In this document: positions 9,720 through 17,663 of the stretch, in pieces
How the letters are laid out: each line of letters opens with the position of its first letter
How positions within the stretch are numbered: position 1 is the stretch's first letter
Assembly (NCBI RefSeq): GCF_040687965.1
Contig: NZ_CP156084.1
Location: 1,378,501 to 1,442,500, forward strand
From: Methylocystis echinoides
GTDB taxonomy: Bacteria > Pseudomonadota > Alphaproteobacteria > Rhizobiales > Beijerinckiaceae
Length of the DNA: 64,000 nucleotides
Direction: 5' to 3'
Position numbers and translations under genes: made by a program
Notes under the pieces: generated by a model
The model's input: the letters and a program-made list of their open reading frames with translations, nothing else
What the model was told of the DNA's origin: nothing
Database searches by the model: none

Positions 9720-10169
9720 TCACCCCTCTTCCCGTCGCAGCCGGACGACGACGTCCACCCGGTCGATGCGCAGGCCCTTGGGCGGCGTCGGCAGATTCGC
9801 CACGGTCACATTGGACCCCGGAATGTCGTGAAGCTCGCCGTCGTCCTCGACGAGGAAGTGGTGGTGGTCCTTGACGTTGGTGTCGAAATAGACGCGCGCC
9901 CCATCGACGGCGATTTCGCGCAACAGGCCCGCGTCCGTGAACTGATGCAACGTGTTGTAGACGGTTGCGAGCGACACCGAGAGATGGGCGGCGACGGCCT
10001 CGTCGAAGAGGCGCTCGGCCGTCACATGACGGTCGGCGCCGCGAAACAGAAGTTCGCCCAGCGCCAAGCGTTGCCGGGTCGGGCGCAGGCCGGCCCCGAC
10101 GAGCATGTCGTGAACGGAATGGCGCTCGGGCAGGTCGGGGGAGAGCGGTCGGTTGGCGAAAGCGTCCAT
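9720..10169 (-). CDS. irr: Fur family regulator, Irr type (iron response regulator)
   Basis: Irr proteins are haem-sensitive Fur relatives that control iron and haem genes in Rhizobiales. The 149-residue protein has a winged-helix domain ([15 protein letters not shown] ... [12 protein letters not shown]) and the dimerisation/metal region. The haem-responsive HHH stretch appears as [12 protein letters not shown]. There is no N-terminal Cys-Pro haem motif of the kind found in Bradyrhizobium Irr. The divergent position next to fabA is the usual rhizobial arrangement for irr and supports Irr over plain Fur or PerR. It reads leftwards from a 291-base divergent region shared with fabA. Confidence 0.86.
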   Translation of the reverse strand: MDAFANRPLSPDLPERHSVHDMLVGAGLRPTRQRLALGELLFRGADRHVTAERLFDEAVAAHLSVSLATVYNTLHQFTDAGLLREIAVDGARVYFDTNVKDHHHFLVEDDGELHDIPGSNVTVANLPTPPKGLRIDRVDVVVRLRREEG

Positions 10170-10460
10170 GGTCGGCGGCTCGTGAGACCTCAGGAATTAT
10201 TTGACCTATACCAAAAACGCGCGCAAACCTCAACTTTCGCGAGGCTTTCCGGGCCGCTGGCCCGCCCGCGGAAAGCAGGCGCTTCCGGCGCGCCTCCGGC
10301 TATGTTACGGAACGTCGGCCCTTCAAAGAGCGGCGTGGCGTCCAGGTGGAACGCAGGCCGTCAAAAACAAGCGGGCGTCGCGTCCTTCAGCTTAAGGGCG
10401 GAGAGGCGCGAAAGGGATGGAAAGAGGGCTTTTCAAAGCTCCAGCGGAGGCGGTGAGACC

Positions 10461-10982
10461 ATGAGCGAACGGCGCTCGTCATTCGGCTATGAGGATTTGT
10501 TGGCCTGTGGGCGCGAAGAGCTCTTCGGCCCGGGGAATGCGCAGCTGCCGCTGCCGCCGATGCTGATGTTCGACCGCATCACCGAGATTTTCGAAGAGGG
10601 CGGCGAGCACGGCAAGGGCTATATGCGCGCCGAACTCGACGTCAAGCCGAGCCTGTGGTTCTTCGACTGCCACTTCAAGGGCAATCCGGTCATGCCCGGC
10701 TGTCTCGGCCTCGACGCGCTGTGGCAGATGGTCGGCTTCTACCTCGCCTGGCTCGGCAACCCCGGCCGCGGCATGGCGCTCGGCGTCGGCGAAGTGAAGT
10801 TTTCAGGCCAGGTGCGACCGACGGCGAAGCTCGTCACTTATGGCGTCGACCTCAAGCGCGTTCGCACCGGCAAGCTCGTCCTCGGCATGGCCGACGGCTG
10901 GGTCGCGGTCGACGGCGAGCGCATTTACGAGGCGAAGGATCTGAAGGTCGGCCTCGCCAACGCGGCCGCAGCGGCGGCGTAA
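10461..10982 (+). CDS. fabA: 3-hydroxydecanoyl-ACP dehydratase/isomerase FabA
   Basis: FabA dehydrates 3-hydroxydecanoyl-ACP and isomerises trans-2 to cis-3-decenoyl-ACP, the branch point to unsaturated fatty acids. The protein is 173 residues, the standard length. The catalytic histidine is H71 ([14 protein letters not shown]) and the aspartate D85 (GLDALWQM). The frame is open far upstream, but ATG at 10461 gives the family N-terminus [13 protein letters not shown] and is preceded by GCGGAGGCGG. It is the first of fabA-fabB-fabI, divergent from irr. Confidence 0.97.
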   Translation: MSERRSSFGYEDLLACGREELFGPGNAQLPLPPMLMFDRITEIFEEGGEHGKGYMRAELDVKPSLWFFDCHFKGNPVMPGCLGLDALWQMVGFYLAWLGNPGRGMALGVGEVKFSGQVRPTAKLVTYGVDLKRVRTGKLVLGMADGWVAVDGERIYEAKDLKVGLANAAAAAA

Positions 10983-10996
10983 GTAAAGTAAGGCGG

Positions 10997-11038
10997 CTTC
11001 ATCTTTCGAGACGCGCGTGGCGCGCCCAAAGGACGAGG
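10997..11038. repeat. REP-like palindrome, first of two between fabA and fabB
   Basis: An imperfect palindrome with arms CTTTCGAGACGCGCG and CGCGCCCAAAGGACGAGG, closely related to the unit at 6119-6163. It begins 15 bases after the fabA stop, so it may stabilise or partly terminate the fabA message. Confidence 0.6.
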
Positions 11039-11071
11039 TTGCAGATATTTCGACGGCGCGGGCCGGTTTTT

Positions 11072-11120
11072 CCTCACCCTTAAGGAGGAGGCGGCGTCGC
11101 CGCCGTCTCGACGGGCGAGG
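11072..11120. repeat. REP-like palindrome, second of two between fabA and fabB
   Basis: The left arm begins CCTCACCCTTAAGGAGG and the right arm ends GTCTCGACGGGCGAGG, around the perfect core GGCGGCGTCGCCGCC. It is the same family as 6119-6163 and 10997-11038, in tandem with the latter. Confidence 0.65.
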
Positions 11121-11171
11121 AAAACGCCCTCGGCGCCAAGGAAGCGGCGCGCGCCGCCAGGGGAGAGTAAG

Positions 11172-12395
11172 ATGAGACGAGTCGTCGTCACCGGCATGGG
11201 CATCGTATCGTCGATCGGCAACACCACGCAGGAAGTGATCGCCTCCCTGCGGGAGGCGAAGTCGGGGATCGTGCGGGCGGAGAAATACGCCGAACTCGGC
11301 TTCCGCTCGCAGGTTCACGGCATGCCGACGCTCGACGCCGCGACCGTGGTCGACCGCCGCGCCATGCGCTTCCACGCGGCCGGCACCGCCTGGAACCATG
11401 TCGCCATGGAGCAGGCGATCAAGGACGCAGGCCTCTCGGAAGACGAGGTTTCCAACGAACGCACCGGCATCATCATGGGGTCGGGCGGGCCGTCGACTCG
11501 CACCATCGTCGAGTCGGCCGACGTCACCCGCACCAAAGGGCCCAAGCGCGTCGGCCCCTTCGCGGTGCCGAAATGCATGTCCTCGACCGCCTCGGCGACG
11601 CTCGCCGTGTGGTTCAAGATCAAGGGCGTGAATTATTCGATCTCCTCGGCCTGCGCGACCTCGAACCATTGCATCGGCAACGCCTATGAAATGATCCAGT
11701 ACGGCAAGCAGGACGTCATCTTCGCCGGCGGCTGCGAGGAGCTCGAATGGGAGCTGTCCGTGCTCTTCGACGCCATGGGCGCCATGTCCTCGGCCTATAA
11801 CGACCGGCCGGCGACGGCCTCGCGCGCCTATGACAAGAATCGCGACGGCTTCGTGATCGCCGGCGGCGCCGGCGTGCTGGTGCTCGAAGAATATGAACGC
11901 GCCAAGGCGCGCGGCGCCAAGATCTACGCCGAAGTCGCCGGCTATGGCGCGACCTCGGACGGCTACGACATGGTCGCGCCCTCGGGCGAAGGCGCGGTGC
12001 GTTGCATGCGCCAGGCGCTCGCCACGGTGAAATGTCCGATCGACTACATCAATCCGCACGCCACCTCGACGCCCGTCGGCGATTTGAAGGAGATCGAAGC
12101 GCTGCGCGAAGTGTTCGGCCGCGAGGACAAATGCCCGCCGATCGCCGCGACCAAGTCCTTGACCGGCCATTCGCTCGGCGCGACCGGCGTGCAGGAGGCG
12201 ATTTATTCGCTGCTGATGATGCAGAACGGCTTCATCTGCGAGAGCGCAAACATCGAGGAGCTCGATCCGGAGTTCGCCGATATGCCGATCCTGCGCGAGC
12301 GCCGCGACAATGTGAAACTCGGCGCGGTTCTGTCGAACTCCTTCGGTTTCGGGGGCACCAACGCCACGCTGGTCTTCAAGCGGCCGGAGGCTTGA
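11172..12395 (+). CDS. fabB: 3-oxoacyl-ACP synthase I (FabB)
   Basis: FabB elongates cis-3-decenoyl-ACP made by FabA and is needed for unsaturated fatty acids. The 407-residue thiolase-fold protein has the Cys-His-His active site: C161 ([11 protein letters not shown]), H296 (NPHATSTP) and H333 ([10 protein letters not shown]). The ending [13 protein letters not shown] is typical. ATG is preceded by GGGGAGAGTAAG. The 189-base gap after fabA holds two palindromic repeats, so co-transcription is likely but the messages may be processed separately. Confidence 0.97.
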   Translation: MRRVVVTGMGIVSSIGNTTQEVIASLREAKSGIVRAEKYAELGFRSQVHGMPTLDAATVVDRRAMRFHAAGTAWNHVAMEQAIKDAGLSEDEVSNERTGIIMGSGGPSTRTIVESADVTRTKGPKRVGPFAVPKCMSSTASATLAVWFKIKGVNYSISSACATSNHCIGNAYEMIQYGKQDVIFAGGCEELEWELSVLFDAMGAMSSAYNDRPATASRAYDKNRDGFVIAGGAGVLVLEEYERAKARGAKIYAEVAGYGATSDGYDMVAPSGEGAVRCMRQALATVKCPIDYINPHATSTPVGDLKEIEALREVFGREDKCPPIAATKSLTGHSLGATGVQEAIYSLLMMQNGFICESANIEELDPEFADMPILRERRDNVKLGAVLSNSFGFGGTNATLVFKRPEA

Positions 12396-12528
12396 GAATT
12401 TATTAGAGATGCGCGGCGGTTTGCTTTGAGGCCCGCCGCGCGTTCGCGGCTTCGAAACAATTTGACGCGTTTGATGGGGCGAGGCGCTCAACCGCAAGAG
12501 CGCCCGCTCGCGATAGAGAAAGCATGTG

Positions 12529-13338
12529 ATGACGGTTGCGACTGGTTTGATGCAGGGAAAGCGCGGGCTCGTTATGGGCGTCGCCAACGACCATTCGATC
12601 GCTTATGGAATCGCCCGCGTGCTTGCGCGCCAGGGCGCGACGCTCGCCTTCACCTATCAGGGCGAGGCGCTCGGCAAGCGCGTGAAGCCGCTCGCCGCGG
12701 AGTTGGGCTCCAATCTGGTCCTGCCATGCGACGTCGAGGATATCTCGACGGTCGACGATGTTTTCGCACGGCTCGAATATGATTGGGGCGAGATGGATTT
12801 CCTCGTTCATTCCATCGCCTATTCCGACAAGAGCGAATTGAAGGGGCTCTACGCCGACACCTCGCGCGAGAATTTCATCCGCACCATGGTCATCTCCTGC
12901 TTCTCCTTCACCGAGGCCGCGCGCCGCGCGGCCGCGTTGATGAAGAACGGCGGGTCGATGGTGACGGTGAGCTTCGGCGGCGGCACCCATGTCATGCCCA
13001 ATTACAATGTGATGGGCGTCGCCAAGGCCGCGCTCGACTCGTCGGTGCGTTATCTCGCGGCGGACTACGGTCCGCGGGGCATTCGCGTCAACGCGATCTC
13101 GCCCGGCCCCGTGCGCACCATGGCGGGCGCGGGCATCACCGGCGCGCGCTCCATGGGGGCCTTCCAGAAGCAGCATTGCCCGCTGCGGCGAATGATCACG
13201 CTCGATGAAATCGGCGGCTCGGCGCTTTATTTCCTTTCCGAGCTCTCCGGCGGCGTCACCGGCGAGGTTCATCTCGTCGACGCCGGCTACAACATCATGC
13301 TGCAGCCGCGCCCGGAGGATTTGAACGGGACCGAGTAA
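12529..13338 (+). CDS. fabI: Enoyl-ACP reductase FabI
   Basis: FabI is the NADH-dependent reductase closing each cycle of type II fatty-acid synthesis. The protein is 269 residues. It has the nucleotide-binding sequence GVANDHSIAYGIA and the Y-X6-K catalytic pair Y159/K166 (PNYNVMGVAK). Where many FabI proteins have a second tyrosine, ten residues earlier (SYxG), this one has phenylalanine (SFGG). A GTG immediately before the ATG (12526) is an alternative start. Third gene of the fab cluster, after a 133-base gap. Confidence 0.96.
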   Translation: MTVATGLMQGKRGLVMGVANDHSIAYGIARVLARQGATLAFTYQGEALGKRVKPLAAELGSNLVLPCDVEDISTVDDVFARLEYDWGEMDFLVHSIAYSDKSELKGLYADTSRENFIRTMVISCFSFTEAARRAAALMKNGGSMVTVSFGGGTHVMPNYNVMGVAKAALDSSVRYLAADYGPRGIRVNAISPGPVRTMAGAGITGARSMGAFQKQHCPLRRMITLDEIGGSALYFLSELSGGVTGEVHLVDAGYNIMLQPRPEDLNGTE

Positions 13339-13348
13339 TTTTGGAGCG

Positions 13349-13678
13349 ATGAAAATGCGATTGGCGTTTCTTTCGACCCTCGTCTTCCTCTCCCTCGCTC
13401 CTACCGCCGCTCTGGCCCAGGGCGGCGATCCGGCTGTCGGCGCGCGCCTCGCGCGAGAGACCTGCGCGAGCTGCCACGCCGTCGGCGCCGATCCGCACGC
13501 CAAGAGCCCCGATCCCAACGCGCCCGCCTTCGTCGACGTCGCCAAAATGCCCTCGGCGACGGAATTGTCGATCAAGGTCTTCCTGCGCTCCTCGCACCGG
13601 AACATGCCGAATTTCATTCTCTCGCCCGAGGAGGTCGATGGGGTGACGGCGTATATTCTGGGGCTGCGGAAGAAGTAG
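13349..13678 (+). CDS. Small periplasmic class I-like cytochrome c
   Basis: A 109-residue exported haem protein. Residues 1-23 are a signal peptide (hydrophobic run ending AALAQG). The haem-attachment motif CASCH is at about residues 39-43, and the methionine in MPNFILS near residue 89 is a plausible sixth ligand. It ends with the C-terminal helix AYILGLRKK, as in small soluble cytochromes c. It begins ten bases after fabI, so it may be co-transcribed, though no functional link to fatty-acid synthesis is evident. Its electron partner is unknown. Confidence 0.85.
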   Translation: MKMRLAFLSTLVFLSLAPTAALAQGGDPAVGARLARETCASCHAVGADPHAKSPDPNAPAFVDVAKMPSATELSIKVFLRSSHRNMPNFILSPEEVDGVTAYILGLRKK

Positions 13679-13681
13679 CGG

Positions 13682-13835
13682 TCAGATCATCTGCATGGGA
13701 ATCCCGAGCGCGGGACCGGCGGCGAATAATTTCTGGTCCAGCGTGCAAAGGGTTGCGCCGTAGTCGGCGCAGATCGCGAGATGGGCGGCGTCGCCGCCGC
13801 GCAATCCGAGCGCGTATTGGTCGACAATGCAGCGC
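13682..13835 (-). pseudogene. C-terminal relic of a PIN-domain (VapC-like) toxin gene
   Basis: The minus strand codes for a final segment resembling the last ~45 residues of a VapC-type PIN RNase: GLRGGDAAHLAICADYGA (with the conserved Asp and His) then TLCTLDQKLFAAGPALG. The homology stops at the edge of the palindromic element at 13841-13967. Beyond the element I find no PIN N-terminus on any minus-strand frame and no antitoxin gene. A remnant is more likely than a functional gene. The frame stays open through the element to about 14410, but that extension is not protein-like. Confidence 0.6.
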
Positions 13836-13840
13836 TCATC

Positions 13841-13967
13841 CCTCCCCTTTACGGGGAGGGTGGCCCCGCCGTCAGGCGGGGTCGGGTGGGGTAGGCCCCA
13901 GCCACAGCCTGGCGGCGCGAACCCCACCCGGCGGCCTTCGGCCGCCGATCTCCCCGTAAAGGGGAGG
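13841..13967. repeat. 127-bp palindromic intergenic element with 17-bp terminal inverted repeats
   Basis: The outer ends are perfect 17-base inverted repeats, CCTCCCCTTTACGGGGA and TCCCCGTAAAGGGGAGG. Nested inside are CGGGTGGGGT/ACCCCACCCG arms and the short hairpins CCCCGCC-GTCA-GGCGGGG and GGCGGCC-TTC-GGCCGCC. It has no coding capacity. The architecture is that of a MITE-like or large palindromic repeat; similar sequences are common in alphaproteobacterial intergenic DNA. It abuts the PIN-domain relic. Confidence 0.75.
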
Positions 13968-14068
13968 TATGCGCATGCACAGATGGCCGCTTCTCCTGAA
14001 ACGCTGCGCAGCCGCAATGCGACGGTCCTGTGGGCATTTGACTCTTCGCTTGACTCTTTCCCGCATGA

Positions 14069-14083
14069 GAACAAATATCGAAC
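14069..14083. promoter_or_regulatory. LexA (SOS) box upstream of imuA
   Basis: GAAC-N7-GAAC (reverse complement GTTCGATATTTGTTC) is the alphaproteobacterial LexA operator. It sits 43 bases before the imuA ATG, a position suited to repressing the imuAB promoter until DNA damage. Confidence 0.85.
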
Positions 14084-14126
14084 AGCGCCGTGAGCGCCCT
14101 CTCCACTTTCGGGAATTTGACAACCG

Positions 14127-14981
14127 ATGTCGCACAGCGGCGTTTCGGAACGCATCGGCTTTTTGCGCCGCCGCCTCGCCGCCATCGAGGCGCGCGACGC
14201 CGCGCCGGCGCGGCTCGGGCCCCTCCTTGGCGCCTCCCCCGCCGGCCTGGACGCCGGGGCCTCCCTCGACGCGCTGTTCGCCGCCGGCCACGGCAATTTG
14301 AGCGAAATCCTCCCCGCCCGGGCGCCGGACGCGCCGGCGGCGGCGGCCTTCGCTCTCGCCATGGCGCTGCGGGCGCGGGCGGCGCGCGGCGGCGGCGCGC
14401 TGGTTGTCATTCTCGAAGATCTCGGCGCGCAGGAATTCGGCCTGCCTTATGGCCGCGGCCTGGCGCAGGCCGGACTCGACCTTTCCAGCTTCGCGCTGAT
14501 CCGGACCCGCCGGCCGCGCGAAACCCTCTGGGCGATGGAGGAAGCGCTGAAAAGCCCCGCCTGCGCGGCGGTCGTCGCAGAGACCTTCCTGAACACGAAG
14601 CTCTATGACCTCGCCGCCTCGCGCCGGCTGTTGCTCGCCGCGCGGCGCGGCGGCGCCCTTGCCCTTCTGGCGCCGCTCGCGCCGCCGCAGGGGCCCGATT
14701 CCGCGCGCTTTTCCAGCGCCGCCGGGCTGCGCGTCGAAATCGCCGCCGCGCCCCCGCCGATCCTTCCCTCGCGCCCGCCGCTCTCCCCCGTCGCGCCCTT
14801 CCTGTGGCGGCTGCGCCTCATCAAGGCGCGCGCCGGCCTTTGGGGGGAGATCGATCCGGCGCAGTGGCGCGACATCGCCTTCGACCCCGAAAAAGCAGCG
14901 TTCCGCCATGCGTTTCCTGAGCGTTTTCCTGCCGAGGCTCGCGACCGACCGGCTGCTGCGCCGGCGCGCCGCCGCGCCTGA
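14127..14981 (+). CDS. imuA: ImuA, SOS mutagenesis accessory protein
   Basis: ImuA is a RecA-like protein that works with ImuB and the polymerase DnaE2 in damage-induced mutagenesis in bacteria lacking UmuDC. The 284-residue product has the family pattern: LRRRLAAIEA near the start, the central RecA-like strands (LVVILEDLGAQEFGLPYGRGL) and the tail region LWRLRLIKARAG. The Walker A motif is degenerate, as usual for ImuA. The start ATG is 43 bases after the LexA box. Its 3' end overlaps imuB by 74 bases, indicating coupled translation. Confidence 0.9.
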   Translation: MSHSGVSERIGFLRRRLAAIEARDAAPARLGPLLGASPAGLDAGASLDALFAAGHGNLSEILPARAPDAPAAAAFALAMALRARAARGGGALVVILEDLGAQEFGLPYGRGLAQAGLDLSSFALIRTRRPRETLWAMEEALKSPACAAVVAETFLNTKLYDLAASRRLLLAARRGGALALLAPLAPPQGPDSARFSSAAGLRVEIAAAPPPILPSRPPLSPVAPFLWRLRLIKARAGLWGEIDPAQWRDIAFDPEKAAFRHAFPERFPAEARDRPAAAPARRRA

Positions 14982-16443
14982 CGCCTTCGCCCTCTACGCC
15001 AAAACGAAGGGCGCGGAGCGGCTGACCGCCGTCGACGCCGGCGCGCAGCGGCTCGGCCTGCTGCCGGGCATGGCGGTCGCCGACGCGCGCGCCCGCTGCC
15101 CGGCGCTCGAACTCGCCGAGGCCGATGCCCAAGCCGACGCCGCGCTCATCGACGCGCTCGCCGACTGGAGCCGCCGCTTCACCCCGCTCGCCGCGCCCGA
15201 CCCGCCGGACGGCCTGCTGCTCGACGTGACGGGCGCCGCCCATCTGTTCGGCGGCGAGGCGACGCTCGTCGACGAGGTCGAAGCGCGCCTCGGCCGGCTC
15301 AAGTTTTCGGCGCGCGCGGCGATTGCGCCCGGCCCGGCGCTGGCGCGCGCGCTCACGCGTTTCTCCAGCCGGCGGCTCGTCGCCGACGCCGCGCCGCAAG
15401 CGGAGATCGACGGCCTCGCGGCGGCCTTGCCCGTCGAGGCGCTGGGGCTCGAGGCGGAGGCGGTCGCCGGATTGCGGCGCGCCGGACTGCGCCGCATCGG
15501 CGATCTGCTCGAGCGCCCCCGCGCGCCGCTCGCGGCGCGATTCGGGCAGGCGGCGCTGGCGCGGCTCGACGCGCTGACCTGCCGCCTGCGCGATCCGATC
15601 CGCCCGCGCTTCGAGGCGCCGGCCTTCATCGCCGAGCGCCGCTTTCCCGACGGGCTGACCCGGCGCGAGGACATCGAGGCGACGCTCGAGCGCCTCGCCG
15701 CCGATCTCTGCCCGCTGCTCGAACGCGCCGGCGTCGGCGCGCGCCGGCTCGAAGCGGTCTTCTACCGCGTCGACGGCGCGGTGAAGCGCCTCGCCGCCGG
15801 AACCAGCCGGCCGCTGCGCGATCCCGTCCGCCTCGCCGCCCTCCTCGGCGAGCGCCTGGCGGCGGCAGCGGAAGAGGGGCTCGACACCGGCTATGGCTTC
15901 GACGTGCTGCGGCTCTGCGCCACGGAAACGGAGACGACGGCGCCGCCGCAGACCGCCTTCGTCACGCCGCAAGGGAGCCGCGGCGGGGCGGGCGAAGACG
16001 CCGATCTCGGCGACCTCCTCGACCGGCTCGGGGCGCGGCTCGGCCTGCGCCGCGTGCTGCGCCTTCACGCCGAAGCGGCGCATCTGCCGGAATTCGCGGT
16101 CGCCGCCGTCCCGGCCGCTTATGGGCCGCCAAGGGTCTTCCCGCCGCAGGAGACGGTTCGGCCGTTGCGGCTGTTCGAGCGCCCGGAGCCGATCGAGGCC
16201 ATTGCTTTGTTCCCGGACGGCCCGCCGCTCAAGTTCCGCTGGCGGCGCCTGCTGCATGACGTCGTCGCCTTCGAGGGGCCGGAGCGCATCGCTCCGCCCT
16301 GGTGGGGCGAAGCCGAGACAGGCCCGACGCGCGACTATTTTCATGCGCAGGACCGGGACGGCCAACTGTTCTGGCTGTTCCGGGAAGGTCTTTACGGCCG
16401 CGAGACGGACAATCCGCGCTGGTTCGTGCATGGTCTGTCGTAA
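14908..16443 (+). CDS. imuB: ImuB, catalytically inactive Y-family polymerase homologue
   Basis: ImuB is the hub that tethers ImuA, DnaE2 and the sliding clamp at lesions; it lacks the catalytic carboxylates of DinB-type polymerases. The chosen start (MRFLSVFLPRLATDRL) is the family N-terminus, giving 511 residues. The Y-family fold is visible in LLPGMAVADARARCP, LLLDVTGAAHLFGGE and the helix-hairpin-helix region GLRRIGDLLERPRAPLAARF. The C-terminal half (after about 330) is ImuB-specific. It overlaps imuA by 74 bases. The usual third gene dnaE2 is absent; an unrelated membrane-protein gene follows. Confidence 0.92.
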   Translation: MRFLSVFLPRLATDRLLRRRAAAPDAFALYAKTKGAERLTAVDAGAQRLGLLPGMAVADARARCPALELAEADAQADAALIDALADWSRRFTPLAAPDPPDGLLLDVTGAAHLFGGEATLVDEVEARLGRLKFSARAAIAPGPALARALTRFSSRRLVADAAPQAEIDGLAAALPVEALGLEAEAVAGLRRAGLRRIGDLLERPRAPLAARFGQAALARLDALTCRLRDPIRPRFEAPAFIAERRFPDGLTRREDIEATLERLAADLCPLLERAGVGARRLEAVFYRVDGAVKRLAAGTSRPLRDPVRLAALLGERLAAAAEEGLDTGYGFDVLRLCATETETTAPPQTAFVTPQGSRGGAGEDADLGDLLDRLGARLGLRRVLRLHAEAAHLPEFAVAAVPAAYGPPRVFPPQETVRPLRLFERPEPIEAIALFPDGPPLKFRWRRLLHDVVAFEGPERIAPPWWGEAETGPTRDYFHAQDRDGQLFWLFREGLYGRETDNPRWFVHGLS

Positions 16444-16572
16444 GCGCAGCTTGACTCGGGGCGTTTCACTCCCAAGCTAGAAAGGGCTATCGCGTCATGC
16501 CGGCGTCATCTTTGTTGCGGATGGAGTCTTGGCGCGGCGGCCTGTGCGGGCGGCCGGGCGAGTGAGTAGTCA

Positions 16573-17637
16573 ATGCAGGAAGACGAGGACCTCGCAATTT
16601 CTCCCCAAGCTGGCCTGCCGGCCGTCGTGCGGCGCAAGGGCTTTTTCGAAACGCTGCAGCAGCGCCTGCCGCATGGCGCGACCCATCTTCTGGGCGCCCT
16701 CGCGAGCGTCGCCCTGTTCGCCGTCGCGGCCTCTATCCTCGCAAACGTCCTCTCCAACATCCGCTTCGCGGATGTGGTCGAGGCCCTGAAGAACACCAGC
16801 GGCGGCCAGATTCTGGCCGCGCTGTTCTTCACCGCCCTCTCCTATCTGTCGCTCACCGGCTATGACGTCGCCGCCTTGCGCCAGATCCGCCATCGCGCGC
16901 CCTATCGCGTCACGGCGCTCGCGTCCTTCGCGAGCTACGCCATCGCCTTCAATCTGGGCTTCCCGATCGTGACGGGCGCGGCGGTGCGCTACTGGATTTA
17001 TTCGCGCGTGTCGATGTCCGCCCTGCAGGTCGCGAATGTCACCGTGATCACCGGCGTCACCTTCTGGCTCGGCATGACGGCCGTGATCGGCTTCACCCTG
17101 GTCAGGGGCGCCGAAGCGCTCGCCGCGCTCGATCATCTCCCCGCCGCGCTGCATATGGCGGTCGGCGTCCTGGTGCTGTCGGCGGTCGCCGGCTATTGCG
17201 CCTGGGTCGCGCTCGAGCCGCGCCGGATCCGCCTGCGCGGCCATGTGCTGGAGTTGCCAGGACCCGGCTCGACGCTCGCGCAGCTCGTCGTCGGCGCGGC
17301 CGATCTCTGCGCCGCGGCGGCCGCGCTCTACGTGCTGCTGCCGGCGGGCGTCGATCTGAATTTCACGGCCTTTCTCGCCGTCTATGTTCTCGCCTGCATC
17401 CTCGGCGTCGTCAGCCATGCGCCGGGCGGCATCGGCGTTTTCGAGGCGACCATGCTGCACGCCCTGCCGGGCGCGTCGCAGGGCAGCGTGCTGGCCTCGT
17501 TGCTGCTCTTCCGCATCGTCTATTATTTTGTTCCTTTCATCGCCGCGCTCGCCGTGCTCGGCGCCGACGAAGGCCGGCGGCGCTGGGGCGCGCTGCGCGA
17601 GGCCGTGGCGCGCATCATCGAAGAGCGCGCGCCGTAA
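16573..17637 (+). CDS. UPF0104 / lysylphosphatidylglycerol synthase-type membrane protein
   Basis: A 354-residue inner-membrane protein with about eight hydrophobic segments, related to the flippase half of MprF and to YbhN. Diagnostic stretches are NLGFPIVTGAAVRYWIYSR (about 133-151) and VVSHAPGGIGVFEATML (about 279-295). MprF's cytosolic transferase domain is absent, so it is more likely a lipid-translocating or unknown-function membrane protein than an aminoacyl-PG synthase. It ends 26 bases before phoR and may share its transcript. A role in phosphate limitation, for example lipid remodelling, is speculation from that position. Confidence 0.78.
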   Translation: MQEDEDLAISPQAGLPAVVRRKGFFETLQQRLPHGATHLLGALASVALFAVAASILANVLSNIRFADVVEALKNTSGGQILAALFFTALSYLSLTGYDVAALRQIRHRAPYRVTALASFASYAIAFNLGFPIVTGAAVRYWIYSRVSMSALQVANVTVITGVTFWLGMTAVIGFTLVRGAEALAALDHLPAALHMAVGVLVLSAVAGYCAWVALEPRRIRLRGHVLELPGPGSTLAQLVVGAADLCAAAAALYVLLPAGVDLNFTAFLAVYVLACILGVVSHAPGGIGVFEATMLHALPGASQGSVLASLLLFRIVYYFVPFIAALAVLGADEGRRRWGALREAVARIIEERAP

Positions 17638-17663
17638 CGTACGGAAAAAGCTCAGAGCGCTTC

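Noticed and set aside
10201-10395. 64-codon ORF in the irr-fabA divergent region
   Set aside because: It covers the expected promoter region, lacks a ribosome site and has no recognisable features.
13836-14410. Upstream extension of the PIN-like frame
   Set aside because: It translates the palindromic element and the antisense of imuA into low-complexity sequence; only the last ~45 codons resemble a protein family.
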